Made by a program: the position numbers and the translations under genes
Shown here: one piece after another, positions 25,455-36,200 of the stretch
Layout of the letters: every line of letters begins with the position of its first letter
How positions within the stretch are numbered: the first letter of the stretch is position 1
The notes under the pieces: generated by a model
The model's database searches: none
Seen by the model: only the letters and a program-made list of their open reading frames with translations
What the model was told of the DNA's origin: nothing
Origin: Achromobacter sp. B7
Lineage (GTDB): Bacteria > Pseudomonadota > Gammaproteobacteria > Burkholderiales > Burkholderiaceae_B
Reading direction: 5' to 3'
DNA: 64,000 bases
NCBI RefSeq assembly: GCF_003600685.1
Contig: NZ_CP032084.1
Span: forward strand, 558,001-622,000

Positions 25455-26900
25455 ATGCGTTTCGATCTGAAATCGTTCCAGTTCGTGGATACGGACGTCT
25501 CGCCCGACGCCCTGGCCATTGCCGCCGCCGACCGCTCGCTAAGCTGGTCGCAGTTGCGCGACGAAGCCCAGGCCTGGGCGGACGTGGCGCGCAAGCAGGG
25601 CGTGGCCCCCGATGTGCCGGTGGCCATCTACGGCCACAAAGAAGCGTCGTTCTTCGTCGCCATGGTGGGCGCACTGCTGATCGGTGCGCCGTTCGTGCCT
25701 GTCGACACCATCTACCCGGCCGACCGCCTGCGCCGCATCGTCGAGATCGTGCGCGCCGCGGCTGTCTATGATGCGGCCTCCGATACCTTCACGCGTGGCG
25801 AAGGCGCGATGCTGGCTGAACGCGGCCTGGCCTATGTGATGTTTACCTCCGGCAGCACGGGCGACCCCAAGGGCGTGCAGATCGGCCGCGAAAGCGTCGG
25901 CCTGCTGGGCGACTGGATGCTGGGCAGCTTTGGCCTGGGTGACGCGCCGGTGTTCATGAACCAGGCGCCGTTCAGCTTTGACCTGTCGATGTATGAAGTG
26001 TTTGCCACGCTGGCCTCGGGCGGCGCCTGTGTGTTGAACGCACGCGAGCAGATCGCGGCGGCCGGCACGTGGATGCCGCGCCTGGCAGAGCATGGCGTGA
26101 CGGTGTGGGTGTCGACCCCGTCGTTCGCACACCAGCAGTTGGCCAACCGCGACTTTTCCCCCGCGACCTTGCCGGCGCTGCGCACGTTCCTGTTTTGCGG
26201 CGAGCCCTTGCCCGCCGCGCTGGCCAAGAAGCTGCGCCTACGCTTTCCCGATGCCGTCATCCTGAACACCTACGGCCCCACGGAAGCCACGGTGGCAACC
26301 ACCTGGATCGAAGTCACCGACGCGGTGCTGGCCGCGCACGATCCGCTGCCCGTGGGCCATGCCAAACCCGATAGCGTATTGATCGTGGACGAAGGCGAGA
26401 TCTGCATCGTGGGCGACCACGTGATGCGCGGCTACCTGAATCGGCCCGATCTGAACGAAGCCAAGCTCTACACCTATGAAGATGGCCGCCGCGCGTTTCG
26501 CACCGGCGACCTGGGGCTGATGCAGGAAGGTGGGCTGCTGTTTTGTCGTGGCCGCATGGACGACCAGATCAAGCTGAACGGCTATCGCATCGAGCTGGCC
26601 GAGATCGATGAGGCATTGCATGGCCTGCCGGGCGTGGAGGGCGGGGCGTGCGCGGTCCTGCGCCGGCCCGATGGCACGGCGGTGCGCTTGATTGGTTTCG
26701 TGGCGGGTGTGGCCCAAGAGCCCGATGCGCGCTTTCTGGCGCCCGACGCGCTGGCCGGCTGGAAAGAGCGGCTGTCCCAGCGGCTGCCGCCGTACATGGT
26801 GCCGTCGGAACTGGTGGCCTGCCCGGCGCTGCCCATGTCCAACAACCACAAGATCGACCGCAAGAAGCTGGTCGAGATCTACGCCGGCATTCCGGCCTAG
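25455..26900 (+). CDS. dltA: D-alanine--carrier protein ligase DltA
   Basis: Adenylates D-alanine and loads it on the carrier protein in the cytoplasm. The 481-residue adenylation-domain protein carries core motifs A3 MFTSGSTGDPKGVQIG, A5 NTYGPTEATVATTW, A7 RTGDLG, A8 GRMDDQIKLNGYRIEL and A10 SNNHKIDRKKL with the catalytic lysine. There is no condensation or carrier domain, consistent with stand-alone DltA. The last gene of the operon, it is followed by a bidirectional terminator facing yggT. Confidence 0.9.
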   Translation: MRFDLKSFQFVDTDVSPDALAIAAADRSLSWSQLRDEAQAWADVARKQGVAPDVPVAIYGHKEASFFVAMVGALLIGAPFVPVDTIYPADRLRRIVEIVRAAAVYDAASDTFTRGEGAMLAERGLAYVMFTSGSTGDPKGVQIGRESVGLLGDWMLGSFGLGDAPVFMNQAPFSFDLSMYEVFATLASGGACVLNAREQIAAAGTWMPRLAEHGVTVWVSTPSFAHQQLANRDFSPATLPALRTFLFCGEPLPAALAKKLRLRFPDAVILNTYGPTEATVATTWIEVTDAVLAAHDPLPVGHAKPDSVLIVDEGEICIVGDHVMRGYLNRPDLNEAKLYTYEDGRRAFRTGDLGLMQEGGLLFCRGRMDDQIKLNGYRIELAEIDEALHGLPGVEGGACAVLRRPDGTAVRLIGFVAGVAQEPDARFLAPDALAGWKERLSQRLPPYMVPSELVACPALPMSNNHKIDRKKLVEIYAGIPA

Positions 26901-26916
26901 CGCGCTGACAGGAAAA

Positions 26917-26946
26917 CAGGAACGGGGCGCAATGCCCCGTGTCCTG
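26917..26946. terminator. Bidirectional terminator between dltA and yggT
   Basis: Hairpin ACGGGGC-GCAAT-GCCCCGT with flanking CAGGA/TCCTG pairs, between convergent genes. GTTTA follows on plus and TTCCTGTTTTCC on minus, so either strand could terminate here, though the T-runs are interrupted. Confidence 0.6.
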
Positions 26947-26951
26947 GTTTA

Positions 26952-27524
26952 CTACAGGCCCATCATGCGCTGGCTTAGGTTGGCCAGCACCATCAGCAGG
27001 ATCTGCGCCACGATCAGCAGCACCAACGGCGAAAAGTCGATGCTGGTGCGCGGCAGGATGCGGCGGATGGGGTCCAGCATGGGCGCGGTCAGCGCCTGCA
27101 ACAGCGGCATCATCGGCGCCGTCGGGTTGACCCAGGACAGCACGGCCTGGATCAGCGTCAGCCACACCACCAGGTTCAAGGCCCACTTGATGGCCATGAT
27201 CAACGCCGAACCCATGGCGGCCGGCAGCAGCGCGGCGGGAATCAGTGCGCCCAGCGCCACCAGCCAGATCAGCACGATATAGAACAGCGCGGCCAGCCAG
27301 GCGGCAACCAGGCTGGTCCAGTCGATCTTGTTGCCTGCCGGGATGACCTTGCGCAGCGGCAGCACCAGCCAGTTCGTGGCTTGGTAGATCGTGCGCGCCA
27401 GGGGGTTGAAAGCGTGGAGGCGGATCGCGTGCATCCAGGCGCGGGCAATCAATGCCGCGCCAAACAGCGTGAACACGATTTCGAGTAGGAAGCGGAAGAT
27501 TTCACCGAGCATGGACGCGATCAC
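26952..27524 (-). CDS. YggT-family membrane protein
   Basis: Inner-membrane protein of 190 residues with two YGGT repeats. Each is a hydrophobic pair with a short motif (AFNPLARTIYQATNWLVLPLRK in the first half, WVNPTAPMMPLLQALTAPMLDPIRR in the second). YggT proteins are linked to osmotic tolerance and cell-division membrane organisation, but the molecular role is not settled. It is convergent with dltA and downstream of the histone-like gene, from which a terminator separates it. Confidence 0.88.
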   Translation of the reverse strand: MIASMLGEIFRFLLEIVFTLFGAALIARAWMHAIRLHAFNPLARTIYQATNWLVLPLRKVIPAGNKIDWTSLVAAWLAALFYIVLIWLVALGALIPAALLPAAMGSALIMAIKWALNLVVWLTLIQAVLSWVNPTAPMMPLLQALTAPMLDPIRRILPRTSIDFSPLVLLIVAQILLMVLANLSQRMMGL

Positions 27525-27596
27525 CCAAAAAAAGAGGAGTCAATTGTCGCACGCTGCGCGCACATATTGCCGCCGCATTTGACGGATGGCGCAGGC

Positions 27597-27630
27597 GCAA
27601 AAAAGCCGCCCGGCCAAGGCCAGGCGGCTC
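27597..27630 (-). terminator. Intrinsic terminator of histone-like gene
   Basis: On the minus strand GCCGCCTGGCC-TT-GGCCGGGCGGC (near-perfect stem) is followed by six T, 31 bases after the stop at 27661. Confidence 0.85.
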
Positions 27631-27660
27631 TAGTGAAGCTATTGCTTCGAACCGTCCGAA

Positions 27661-28425
27661 TTAAGGACGGCCACCCGTGGGAAAGGGCCACGACGCGGCG
27701 GGATTCAGCGCGGTCTTTGCGCCCGGGGCAGCAGCCGTGGAGGGCGGCGTTGCGGGCTTCTTGGGAGCGGCCTTCTTGGCAGCAGGCTTCTTGGCAGCGG
27801 CGGGCTTGGCAGCAGCAGCCGGCTTGGCGGCAGCAGGAGCCTTCTTCGCAGCAGCAGGAGCCTTCTTTGCAGCAGGCGCCTTCTTGGCGGCAGGAGCCTT
27901 TTTGGCAGCGGGGGCCTTCTTGGCTACCGCTTTCTTGGCAACGGCCTTCTTGGCGGCGGGAGCCTTCTTGGCAACGGCCTTCTTTGCAACTGCCTTCTTG
28001 GCGACGGCCTTCTTGGCTACCGCTTTCTTGGCGGCAGGCGCCTTCTTGGCAACGGCCTTTTTGGCGACGGCCTTCTTGGCTACCGCTTTCTTGGCTACGG
28101 CCTTTTTGGCAACTGCCTTCTTGGCAACGGCCTTCTTGGCGACGGCTTTCTTGGCTACCGCTTTCTTGGCGGCAGGCGCCTTCTTGGCGACGGCCTTTTT
28201 AGCGACGGCCTTCTTGGCTACCGCTTTCTTGGCGACGACCTTCTTGGCTGCCGGCTTCTTGGCGGCAACCTTCTTCACTGCCGGCTTCTTGGCGGCGGCG
28301 ACTTTCTTGACTGCTACCTTCTTGACAGCGGCTTTCTTGGCCGGTGCGGCCTTCTTAGCGACTGCCTTCTTGGCGGCGGGCTTCTTCGCCGCTGCTTTCT
28401 TTACGGCTTTCTTGGCTGTTGCCAT
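27661..28425 (-). CDS. Lysine/alanine-rich histone H1-like protein
   Basis: A 254-residue, strongly basic, low-complexity protein built from tandem [10 protein letters not shown] pentapeptides (most of residues 5-220) with a short non-repetitive C-terminus ([11 protein letters not shown]). It resembles the Bordetella BpH histone-like proteins and AlgP: DNA-binding, nucleoid-associated. AAGGAG lies 7 bases before the ATG at 28425, which therefore is preferred over the ATG at 28431. The coding DNA is a near-perfect 15-base repeat array and is expected to change length by slippage. Confidence 0.88.
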   Translation of the reverse strand: MATAKKAVKKAAAKKPAAKKAVAKKAAPAKKAAVKKVAVKKVAAAKKPAVKKVAAKKPAAKKVVAKKAVAKKAVAKKAVAKKAPAAKKAVAKKAVAKKAVAKKAVAKKAVAKKAVAKKAVAKKAVAKKAPAAKKAVAKKAVAKKAVAKKAVAKKAPAAKKAVAKKAVAKKAPAAKKAPAAKKAPAAKKAPAAAKKAPAAAKPAAAAKPAAAKKPAAKKAAPKKPATPPSTAAAPGAKTALNPAASWPFPTGGRP

Positions 28426-28772
28426 GGTCATGCTCCTTAGGTTCAGGGGTCCCAGAACTTAAACCCGTGCCCCGACTCGCCAACAAGGCGAACCGTGCCC
28501 GGGCTATTCATCGGCGCATGCCGCTGTTCTGTGCGAGCAACAGCTACTACGGTTTGCGCTAATGAATTCGGCACAGCCATTTGATATGGCCCCCGCTCCT
28601 TTGGCGCGAGCCATTTCAAATGGCGCCGGTCGCAGCCTGATCACAGGCCGCCGACCGCTTGTTCTACGTGTTCGAAAACACCCTGACCAGGAAGCGCGTC
28701 ATCAAGCCTGTCGCGAACGCGACGCTCTGCATTCGCAGAGCGTGCCCGCGCCGGGCTTGATGACGTACTGCT
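28426..28772 (-). other. Intergenic region between nrdB and histone-like gene
   Basis: 347 bases without a convincing gene. It contains a nested inverted repeat just after nrdB (28697-28765), and two copies of a GCCATTT-type dyad: GCCAT-TTGAT-ATGGC near 28578 and the perfect GCCATTT-C-AAATGGC near 28610. The histone-gene promoter must lie in the left part but no canonical -35/-10 pair was found. Confidence 0.5.
28697..28765 (-). repeat. Nested inverted repeat 3' of nrdB
   Basis: Outer arms CGTCATCAAGC/GCTTGATGACG (11 bp, perfect) enclose an inner hairpin ACGCTCTGC-ATTC-GCAGAGCGT (28722-28743, 9 bp, perfect). It starts 8 bases after the nrdB stop on the transcribed strand. No T-run follows, so it may be an mRNA 3'-end stabiliser or a factor-dependent terminator. 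Confidence 0.6.
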
Positions 28773-29969
28773 TTACTCCCAGCTCAGCGTGCCACCGGTT
28801 TGGTATTCGATCACGCGAGTTTCAAAAAAGTTGCGTTCCTTTTTAAGATCGATCATTTCCGCCATCCAGGGGAAGGGATTTTCTTCCTGCGGGTACAGCG
28901 GTTCGATACCGATTTGCTGGCAACGACGGTTGGCGATGAAGCGCAGGTAGGATTTGAACATAGGTGCGTTCAAGCCCAACACGCCGCGCGGCATCGTGTC
29001 TTCGGCGTAAGCGTATTCGAGTTCGACCGCTTTGCGGAAGAGTTCTCGAATTTCTTCGCGGAAGGCCGGCGTCCACAGATGCGGATTTTCCAGTTTGACG
29101 GTGTTGATCAGGTCGATGCCGAAGTTGCAGTGCATGGATTCATCGCGAAGGATGTACATGTACTGTTCGGCCGCGCCGGTCATCTTGTTCTGGCGGCCAA
29201 GCGCCAGGATCTGCGTGAAGCCAACGTAGAAGAACAGGCCTTCCATCAAGCAAGCGAAAACGATCAGCGACTTCAGCAGCGTCTGGTCGGCTTCGGGCGT
29301 GCCCGTCTTGAAGTTGGGGTCCGCGATCGCGTCGATGAACGGGATCAGGAACTGGTCTTTGGCGCGGATGGACGGAACTTCGTTATAAGCGTTGAAGATC
29401 TCGGCTTCGTCCAGGTCCAGGCTTTCGACGATGTATTGATAAGCGTGCGTGTGGATCGCTTCCTCGAATGCCTGGCGCAGCAGGAACTGGCGGCATTCGG
29501 GAGCCGTGATGTGGCGGTAGGTGCCCAACACGATGTTGTTCGCGGCCAGCGAGTCGGCCGTGACGAAGAAACCCAGGTTGCGCTTGACGATGCGGCGTTC
29601 GTCTTCGGTGAGCCCGTTGGGGTTCTTCCAAAGCGCGATGTCGCGCGACATGTTGATCTCTTGCGGCATCCAGTGGTTGGCGCACGTGGCCAAATACTTT
29701 TCCCACGCCCACTTGTACTTGAACGGCACAAGTTGATTGACGTCGGTTTCGCCGTTGATGATGCGCTTGTCGGCAACCTTCACGCGCTGCGCGGTAGCGG
29801 CGCCGCTGGCAGCCAGACCCGCCGCGTGTTCAGGCGCGGCAGGCGTGGGCATGGCGGTGTCGCCGAATACACCCGTCGCCGCCCGGACTTCGGGCGCAGC
29901 CTGCTGGCCGCCCGCAGGGGCGGGGGAAGCAGGTTGCGTGGCGGTGGTGTCGTCTTCCCAATTAATCAT
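28773..29969 (-). CDS. nrdB: Ribonucleotide reductase class Ia beta subunit
   Basis: Small subunit that holds the di-iron centre and tyrosyl radical for making deoxyribonucleotides. The 398-residue protein has an N-terminal Pro/Ala-rich extension (to about 60), then the ferritin-like fold with iron ligands and radical tyrosine in [13 protein letters not shown], later ligands in [12 protein letters not shown] and [10 protein letters not shown], and the C-terminal tail GGTLSWE. GGAG precedes the ATG at 29969 (MINWEDD), so upstream in-frame ATGs are rejected. It follows nrdA by 19 bases. Confidence 0.95.
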   Translation of the reverse strand: MINWEDDTTATQPASPAPAGGQQAAPEVRAATGVFGDTAMPTPAAPEHAAGLAASGAATAQRVKVADKRIINGETDVNQLVPFKYKWAWEKYLATCANHWMPQEINMSRDIALWKNPNGLTEDERRIVKRNLGFFVTADSLAANNIVLGTYRHITAPECRQFLLRQAFEEAIHTHAYQYIVESLDLDEAEIFNAYNEVPSIRAKDQFLIPFIDAIADPNFKTGTPEADQTLLKSLIVFACLMEGLFFYVGFTQILALGRQNKMTGAAEQYMYILRDESMHCNFGIDLINTVKLENPHLWTPAFREEIRELFRKAVELEYAYAEDTMPRGVLGLNAPMFKSYLRFIANRRCQQIGIEPLYPQEENPFPWMAEMIDLKKERNFFETRVIEYQTGGTLSWE

Positions 29970-29988
29970 TTCAATTCTCCGGAGGCGG

Positions 29989-32919
29989 TTATTGGCAGGC
30001 TTCGCACTCTTCGAAGCCGGGGTCGCCCGGCCGCATGGTGCAAACCGCCCCGAGAACTTCGGGTTCCGGCAAAACAGGTGCGGCGCCCACGGCCGCGGCC
30101 GTGGATTGACCACCAGCGGTGACGGCGTTCAGTTCGCCGCCGCGGCCCGTGGACTTCTCGGCGCTGGTGGCGCCCAGGGTACGCAGGTAGTACGTGGTCT
30201 TCAGGCCACGCAGCCATGCCAGCTTGTAGGTGTCATCCAGCTTCTTGCCCGATGCGCCCGACATGTAGATGTTCAGCGACTGAGCTTGATCGATCCACTT
30301 CTGACGGCGCGACGCGCATTCAACCAGCCAGCTCGGTTCGACTTCGAACGCGGTGGCGTAGAGTTCGCGGAGTTCGGAAGGTACGCGATCGATGCGGGAC
30401 AGGCTGCCGTCGAAGTACTTGAGGTCGGCGACCATGACTTCGTCCCAGAGACCGAGTTTCTTCAGGTCACGCACGAGGTAATCGTTAACGACCGTGAACT
30501 CGCCGGAGAGATTCGATTTGACGTACAAGTTCTGGAAAGTAGGTTCGATGCACGCAGATACACCAATGATATTGGAAATAGTCGCGGTTGGGGCAATTGC
30601 CACGCAATTGGAGTTGCGCATGCCGTGTTGTTTGATGCGCGCGCGCAACGTATCCCAATCGAGCGTGCTCGATTCATCAACTTCAACATGACCACCGCGT
30701 TCATCACGCAGCATCTTCAACGTGTCTTGCGGCAAGATGCCACGCGACCACAACGAACCTTCATACGATTGATAGCGACCACGTTCTTCGGCGAGCAGGC
30801 TCGACGCGAAGTACGCGTGATAGCAAACGGCTTCCATCGAACGATCAGCGAATTCAACGGCGGCTTGCGATGCGTAAGGCACGCGCATCATTTGCAGGCA
30901 GTCTTGGAAACCCATGATGCCCATGCCCACCGGACGATGGCGCGCGTTGGAATTGCGGGCCTTCTCGACGGCGTAGTAGTTGATGTCGATAACGTTGTCG
31001 AGCATGCGCATCGCGATGCTGACCGTGCGCTTGATCTTGTCGTGATCCAGTTCGAATCCGCCGCCGGCAGCCGGCTTCATGTGCGCGACCAGGTTCACCG
31101 AACCCAGGTTGCACACCGCGATTTCGGATTCGTTGGTGTTCAGCGTGATCTCGGTGCACAGGTTCGAGCTGTGGACGACGCCCACGTGTTGCTGCGGCGA
31201 ACGGATGTTGCACGGATCCTTGAACGTGATCCACGGGTGGCCGGTTTCGAACAGCATCGACAGCATCTTGCGCCACAACGTCAGCGCCGGCATCTTCTTG
31301 TACAGCTTGAGCTCGCCGCTGGCGACGCGCTTTTCGTAGCCGACATACGCTTCTTCAAACGCGCGGCCGACCTTGTCGTGCAGGTCGGGGCAGTCGGACG
31401 GCGAGAACAGCGTCCATTCACCGCCTTCCATGACGCGCTTCATGAACAGATCGGGAATCCAGTTCGCCGTGTTCATGTCGTGCGTGCGGCGGCGTTCGTC
31501 GCCGGTGTTCTTGCGCAGTTCCAGGAATTCTTCGATGTCCAGGTGCCACGATTCCAGGTACGTGCACACCGCGCCCTTGCGCTTGCCGCCCTGGTTCACC
31601 GCGACGGCGGTGTCGTTGACGACCTTCAGGAACGGAACCACGCCCTGGCTTTCGCCGTTGGTGCCCTTGATGTGGCTGCGCAGCGCGCGCACCGGGGTCC
31701 AGTCGTTGCCCAGGCCGCCGGCGTACTTGGCCAGCAGCGCATTTTCCTTGATGGCGTCGTAGATGCCTTCCAGGTCATCGGAGACGGTCGTGAGATAGCA
31801 CGACGACAACTGCGAGTGCAGCGTGCCCGAGTTGAACAGCGTCGGCGTCGAGCTCATGAAGTCGAACGAGGACAGGATCTCGTAGAACTCGATGGCGCGC
31901 GTTTCGCGGTCGGCTTCGCGCAGCGCCAGGCCCATGGCCACGCGCATGAAGAACACCTGCGGCAGTTCGATGCGGGTGCCGCGGATGTGCAGGAAGTAGC
32001 GGTCGTACAGCGTCTGCAGGCCCAGGTAGCCGAATTGCAGATCGCGCTTGGCGTTCAAGGCCTTGCCCAGGCGGGTCAGGTCATAGTTGGCCAGTTCGGG
32101 CGACAGCAGGCCGCCTTCGATGCCGCGTGCGATGAACGTGGGGAAGTATTCGGCGTAACGCGCGATCATGCCGTCTTGCGAGACTTCTTCGCCCAGCACT
32201 TCCTTGCGGATCGTGTGCAGCAAGAGGCGAGCGGTGACTTGGCTGTAGGCCGGGTCTTTTTCGACCAGCGCGCGCGCGGACAGGATGGCGGACTTGAACA
32301 CTTCGTCGACGGGGATGCCGTCGTACAGGTTCTTGACCGTTTCCTTCAGGATGGCTTCGCTATCGATGAATTCGTCCAGGCCTTCGCCGGCGGCGACGAT
32401 GGTCGCGCGCAACTCAGCCAGGTCCAGCGGACGGCGCACACCGGCGTCGGTGACGTTCAGCACGTGTTCTTCAGGAGCGGCGGCGGCCTTTTCCTGGCCT
32501 TCGGCGGCAGCGGCGGCGGCGCGCTCTTGCGTGCGCTTCTCGCGATACAGGACGTAGGCGCGGGCAACGTCATGTTGGCCCGAGCGCATCAGCGCCAGTT
32601 CGACCTGGTCCTGGATGTCTTCAATATGGAAGGTGCCGCCGTTGGGGCGGTTGCGCACCAGGGCGTTCACGGCCTGGCTGGTCAGGTTTTCGACCAGTTC
32701 GCGCACACGCGCGGACGCGGCGCCCTGGCCGCCGTTGACGGCCAGAAAGGCCTTGGTCATGGCGATGGCGATCTTGCTGGGTTCAAACCCAACCACCGAG
32801 CCATTGCGGCGAATGATGTTGTAGCTGGCCCATTGCCCGCCATTGGCGTCGGCAGGGGAATCGGTTTGCGAGGGCGGCACGGCCGAAGGCCGGGTCACAG
32901 AGGCGATCGAAGTCTGCAT
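29989..32919 (-). CDS. nrdA: Ribonucleotide reductase class Ia alpha subunit with two ATP cones
   Basis: Large catalytic subunit reducing ribonucleoside diphosphates. The protein is 976 residues, longer than the roughly 760 of E. coli. The extra N-terminus holds two ATP-cone-like regions: one from [20 protein letters not shown], the second from about [20 protein letters not shown]. The catalytic barrel and a C-terminal redox pair CEACQ follow. Two cones suggest allosteric control like the Pseudomonas-type enzyme. AGGAG lies 6 bases before the ATG at 32919. Tandem NrdR-box-like sites sit 142-188 bases upstream. Confidence 0.95.
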   Translation of the reverse strand: MQTSIASVTRPSAVPPSQTDSPADANGGQWASYNIIRRNGSVVGFEPSKIAIAMTKAFLAVNGGQGAASARVRELVENLTSQAVNALVRNRPNGGTFHIEDIQDQVELALMRSGQHDVARAYVLYREKRTQERAAAAAAEGQEKAAAAPEEHVLNVTDAGVRRPLDLAELRATIVAAGEGLDEFIDSEAILKETVKNLYDGIPVDEVFKSAILSARALVEKDPAYSQVTARLLLHTIRKEVLGEEVSQDGMIARYAEYFPTFIARGIEGGLLSPELANYDLTRLGKALNAKRDLQFGYLGLQTLYDRYFLHIRGTRIELPQVFFMRVAMGLALREADRETRAIEFYEILSSFDFMSSTPTLFNSGTLHSQLSSCYLTTVSDDLEGIYDAIKENALLAKYAGGLGNDWTPVRALRSHIKGTNGESQGVVPFLKVVNDTAVAVNQGGKRKGAVCTYLESWHLDIEEFLELRKNTGDERRRTHDMNTANWIPDLFMKRVMEGGEWTLFSPSDCPDLHDKVGRAFEEAYVGYEKRVASGELKLYKKMPALTLWRKMLSMLFETGHPWITFKDPCNIRSPQQHVGVVHSSNLCTEITLNTNESEIAVCNLGSVNLVAHMKPAAGGGFELDHDKIKRTVSIAMRMLDNVIDINYYAVEKARNSNARHRPVGMGIMGFQDCLQMMRVPYASQAAVEFADRSMEAVCYHAYFASSLLAEERGRYQSYEGSLWSRGILPQDTLKMLRDERGGHVEVDESSTLDWDTLRARIKQHGMRNSNCVAIAPTATISNIIGVSACIEPTFQNLYVKSNLSGEFTVVNDYLVRDLKKLGLWDEVMVADLKYFDGSLSRIDRVPSELRELYATAFEVEPSWLVECASRRQKWIDQAQSLNIYMSGASGKKLDDTYKLAWLRGLKTTYYLRTLGATSAEKSTGRGGELNAVTAGGQSTAAAVGAAPVLPEPEVLGAVCTMRPGDPGFEECEACQ

Positions 32920-33060
32920 GGAAGCTCCTGTGCGAAAACGCGTAGATAGCGACATGACGGCGGTCATGTCGGGTACGAATGTGGATCTTTTGAGGGGGTC
33001 GGAACGGCTTGGACGGCTTAGTCCAAAAGGCGTGGCCGACGAGAATCAGCGCTTAGGCGA

Positions 33061-33076
33061 CCACAACATGTAGTGT
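33061..33076. promoter_or_regulatory. NrdR-box-like operator 1 upstream of nrdAB
   Basis: CCACAACATGTAGTGT matches the consensus ACACWATATATWGTGT at 13 of 16 positions by eye. It is the proximal member of a pair, 142 bases before the nrdA ATG. Confidence 0.7.
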
Positions 33077-33091
33077 AGCACCCCTCGTTGG

Positions 33092-33107
33092 ACACTAATT
33101 CTAGTGA
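33092..33107. promoter_or_regulatory. NrdR-box-like operator 2 upstream of nrdAB
   Basis: ACACTAATTCTAGTGA matches the NrdR-box consensus at 12 of 16 positions and is itself nearly palindromic. The 15-base gap to box 1 (31 bases start to start) is the three-helical-turn spacing typical of NrdR operators. Confidence 0.7.
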
Positions 33108-33170
33108 TCGAGACCTACTGGAACAAGAAGAAGATATGACGAAGCTCACAAAAGATTGTTACTAAATGCA

Positions 33171-33198
33171 CTGGGCGCGCCCAGTAAGGCGCGCCCAG
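33171..33198 (-). terminator. Likely terminator hairpin of iorAB
   Basis: Perfect 11-bp arms CTGGGCGCGCC/GGCGCGCCCAG with a 6-base loop, 25 bases past the iorAB stop. The following minus-strand bases TGCATTTAGTAACAATCTTTT are only partly T-rich, so termination strength is uncertain. The rest of the 303-base gap to nrdA (32920-33222) holds the NrdR-type sites and no gene. Confidence 0.6.
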
Positions 33199-33222
33199 GA
33201 CTGCACCGCTCAGAGCGACTGT

Positions 33223-36200
33223 TTATGCGGTTTTCCGCAGGGGTATGTCGCGCGGGGCCGGTGCCATATAGCTCTGCATCAATCGACCCAATTGCGTCCG
33301 GTACTTCTCGACGTTCGCAGACTTCACGTGGCCGTAGCCGCGGATGGTTTCTGCAAGGCCGGCGATTGTAGCTGCTTGCGCGATCTTGTCGCGGGTCAAC
33401 CCTACAAGAAGCTGGTCTATGGTCTGGCGGTACTCGGTGACAAGCGCCCGCTCCATCTTGCGTTCGGCGGTGTGGCCGAACGGGTCGAACCAGGTGCCGC
33501 GCAGTCCTTTCAACCGTGTCAGCAATTTCAGTGCCGACATGGTGCGCGGCCCCAGCGTCATCTTGCGCGGCACGCCGGTGCGCGGATCCTTGCGGGCGAA
33601 GATCGGCGGGGCCATGTGAAAGCGCAGGCTGTAGTCGCCTTCGAACTGGCCCTTCAGCTGCGCCTGGAACGCCTCGCCGGTGTAGAGCCGCGCCACTTCG
33701 TATTCGTCCTTGTAGGCCATCAGCTTGAACAGGCCGCGCGCCACCGCCATCGCCAGTCGCGGTGACTTGGCCTCGGGCGCCAATTCGCGTTCGCGCGCGG
33801 CAACCGCTTCGACCACGTCCTGGTAGACGCGTGCGTAGCGGGCGTCTTGATACGCGGTCAGGTCCGCAATGCGGCGGGCCACGGCGCGTTCGAAGGTTTC
33901 CGGCACGTGCAGCTGTACCACCTGGGCACGCGGACGCAGCGCGCTTTCCAGCGCGTCGGGCTGATGCGCAGCCAGCCGGCCGCTGTCGAATGCCGCGCGG
34001 TTCGCGGCTACGGCCACGCCGTTCAGTTCGATGGCGCGGTTGATCGACGCCTGCGACAACGGCACGCCGCCGCGCTGCCAGGCATAGCCCAGCATGAACA
34101 TGTTCGACAGGATGCTGTCGCCGAACAATGCCAGCGCGGCTTCGTGCGCGTCGATGGCGGCCGTGTTGGCATCGCCGGCGGCGTGGCGAATCTTGGCCAG
34201 CAACGCCTCGGGGCGCATGGCGGCGTCGGGGTCCCGCGTGAACTCGGACACGGGCGCCACATAGGTGTTGACGGTGACCTGCGTGTGCCCGCGGCGCAGC
34301 GCGCCCAGCGAATCCGGCGCGACCGAGGCGACCGGGTCGCACAGGATGGCGGCATCGGCCTGCTGCCAGTCCAGTCGCACCGGACCCGCCGGCGCGCCGG
34401 CAGGCGCCAGGCGAATATGGCTGACAACGGTGCCGCCCTTTTGCGCCAGGCCGGTCAGGTCCAGCACCGCCGCCGACAGGCCTTCCAGGTGCGCGGCCAT
34501 CGACACGATGGCGCCGATGGTGATGACGCCCGTGCCGCCCATGCCGGCGACCAGCAGCCGGTAGGGCCGGTCCAGCGACGGCGTGGCGGGTTGCGGCAAT
34601 TGCTCGATCAGGCGTTGCAGGCGTTCCTGATCGGTCTTGGGCGCGGCGCTCTTGCGCGGCTTGCCACCCATGACCGACACGAAGCTGGGGCAGAAACCTT
34701 CGGCGCAGGAATAGTCCTTGTTGCAGCTGGACTGGTCGATGGCGCGTTTGCGGCCGTACGGCGTTTCCAGCGGCACCACCGACAGGCAGTTCGATTGCAC
34801 GCCGCAGTCGCCGCAGCCTTCGCACACCGCGCTGTTGATCAGCATGCGGCGCGCCGGGTCGGGGAACTGGTTCTTCTTGCGGCGGCGGCGCTTTTCGGCG
34901 GCGCACGTCTGGTCATGGATCAGCACGGTCACGCCGGCAATCTCGCGCAACTCGCGCTGCAACGCATCCAGCTCGCGGCGGTGGTGCACCTTGATGTTGG
35001 GTCCCAGGTCCACGCCCTGGTATTTTTCAGGCTCGTCACTGGTGACGACGATGCGCGCCACGTTCTCGCCGCGCAGTTGCTGGCAGATCTGCGGCACCGA
35101 GATCGGGCCGTCCACGGGTTGCCCGCCCGTCATCGCAACCGCGTCGTTGAACAGGATCTTGTAGGTGATGTTGGCGCGCGCGGCGACCGCCTGGCGAATC
35201 GCCAGATAGCCCGAGTGGTAGTAGGTGCCTTCGCCCATGTTCTGGAAGATGTGCGGCATCTTGGTGTAGCGCGACAGCCCGATCCAGTCCACGCCTTCGC
35301 CGCCCATCTGCGTCAGCCCGCCCGTGTCGCGGTCCATCCACGCAGCCATGTAGTGACAGCCCACGCCGGACAAGGCCTGGCTGCCCTCGGGCACCTTGGT
35401 CGACGTGCTGTGCGGACAGCCCGAACAAAAATACGGCCGGCGGCGCATGCCGTCGGCGTCGTTCGACAGCGCCGACTGGCAATCGAACGCGGCCAGGTCC
35501 GTGCCCAGCGGCAGGCCGGCGCTGCGCGACAGCCACGCCGCCAGCGGCCGCGCCAGCAGCGACGGGCGCAATTGGCCCGCCGACGGCACCACCGTTTCGC
35601 CGTCCAGGCCTTTCTTGCCGATGACGCTCGGGCGGTCCGGCAGGTTGAACAGCAGATCCTTGATCTGGCTTTCGACCACGGCGCCTTTTTCTTCGATCAC
35701 CAGGATGTGCGACAGCCCGCGTGCAAACTCCAGCAGCCGTTCACCGTCCATCGGCCAGGTCAGGCCCGGCTTGTAGATGCGCACGGGCGCGTTGGCGGTG
35801 ACGGTGTCCACGCCCAGGCGCGCCAGCGCTTCCATGGTGTCCAGATGCGCCTTGCCGACGGTGACGATGCCCACGGTGGCGCGCGGCGCCGGACAGGTCA
35901 GGCGGTCAATGCTGTGGCGGCGCGCGAAGGCGGCCACCGCTTTCATGCGCAGATTCATGCGCGCTTCCACGGCCAGCGACAGGAAGTCGCGCGCGGAATA
36001 CTCCAGCGACTCGGGCGGCATGTCGGGGTTGGACGGCATGTCGTAGTGCTGCACGGCGGCGGGGGTGAACGAGTGCCCGCTTTCGATGGTTTCGGACACC
36101 GCCTTGAATGCGACCCACGTGCCGGAATAGCGCGACAGCGCCCAGCCCCATAGCGCAAAGGTCTCGTACTCGTCGATCGACGTCGGATGCACGATCGGCA

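Noticed and set aside
27661..28425. CRISPR-like array
   Set aside because: The regular repeats are in-frame lysine/alanine codons of the histone-like gene without distinct spacers.
28562..28846. 94-codon plus-strand frame between the histone-like gene and nrdB
   Set aside because: It overlaps the 3' end of nrdB and the nested inverted repeat, has no ribosome-binding site and shows no recognisable domain.
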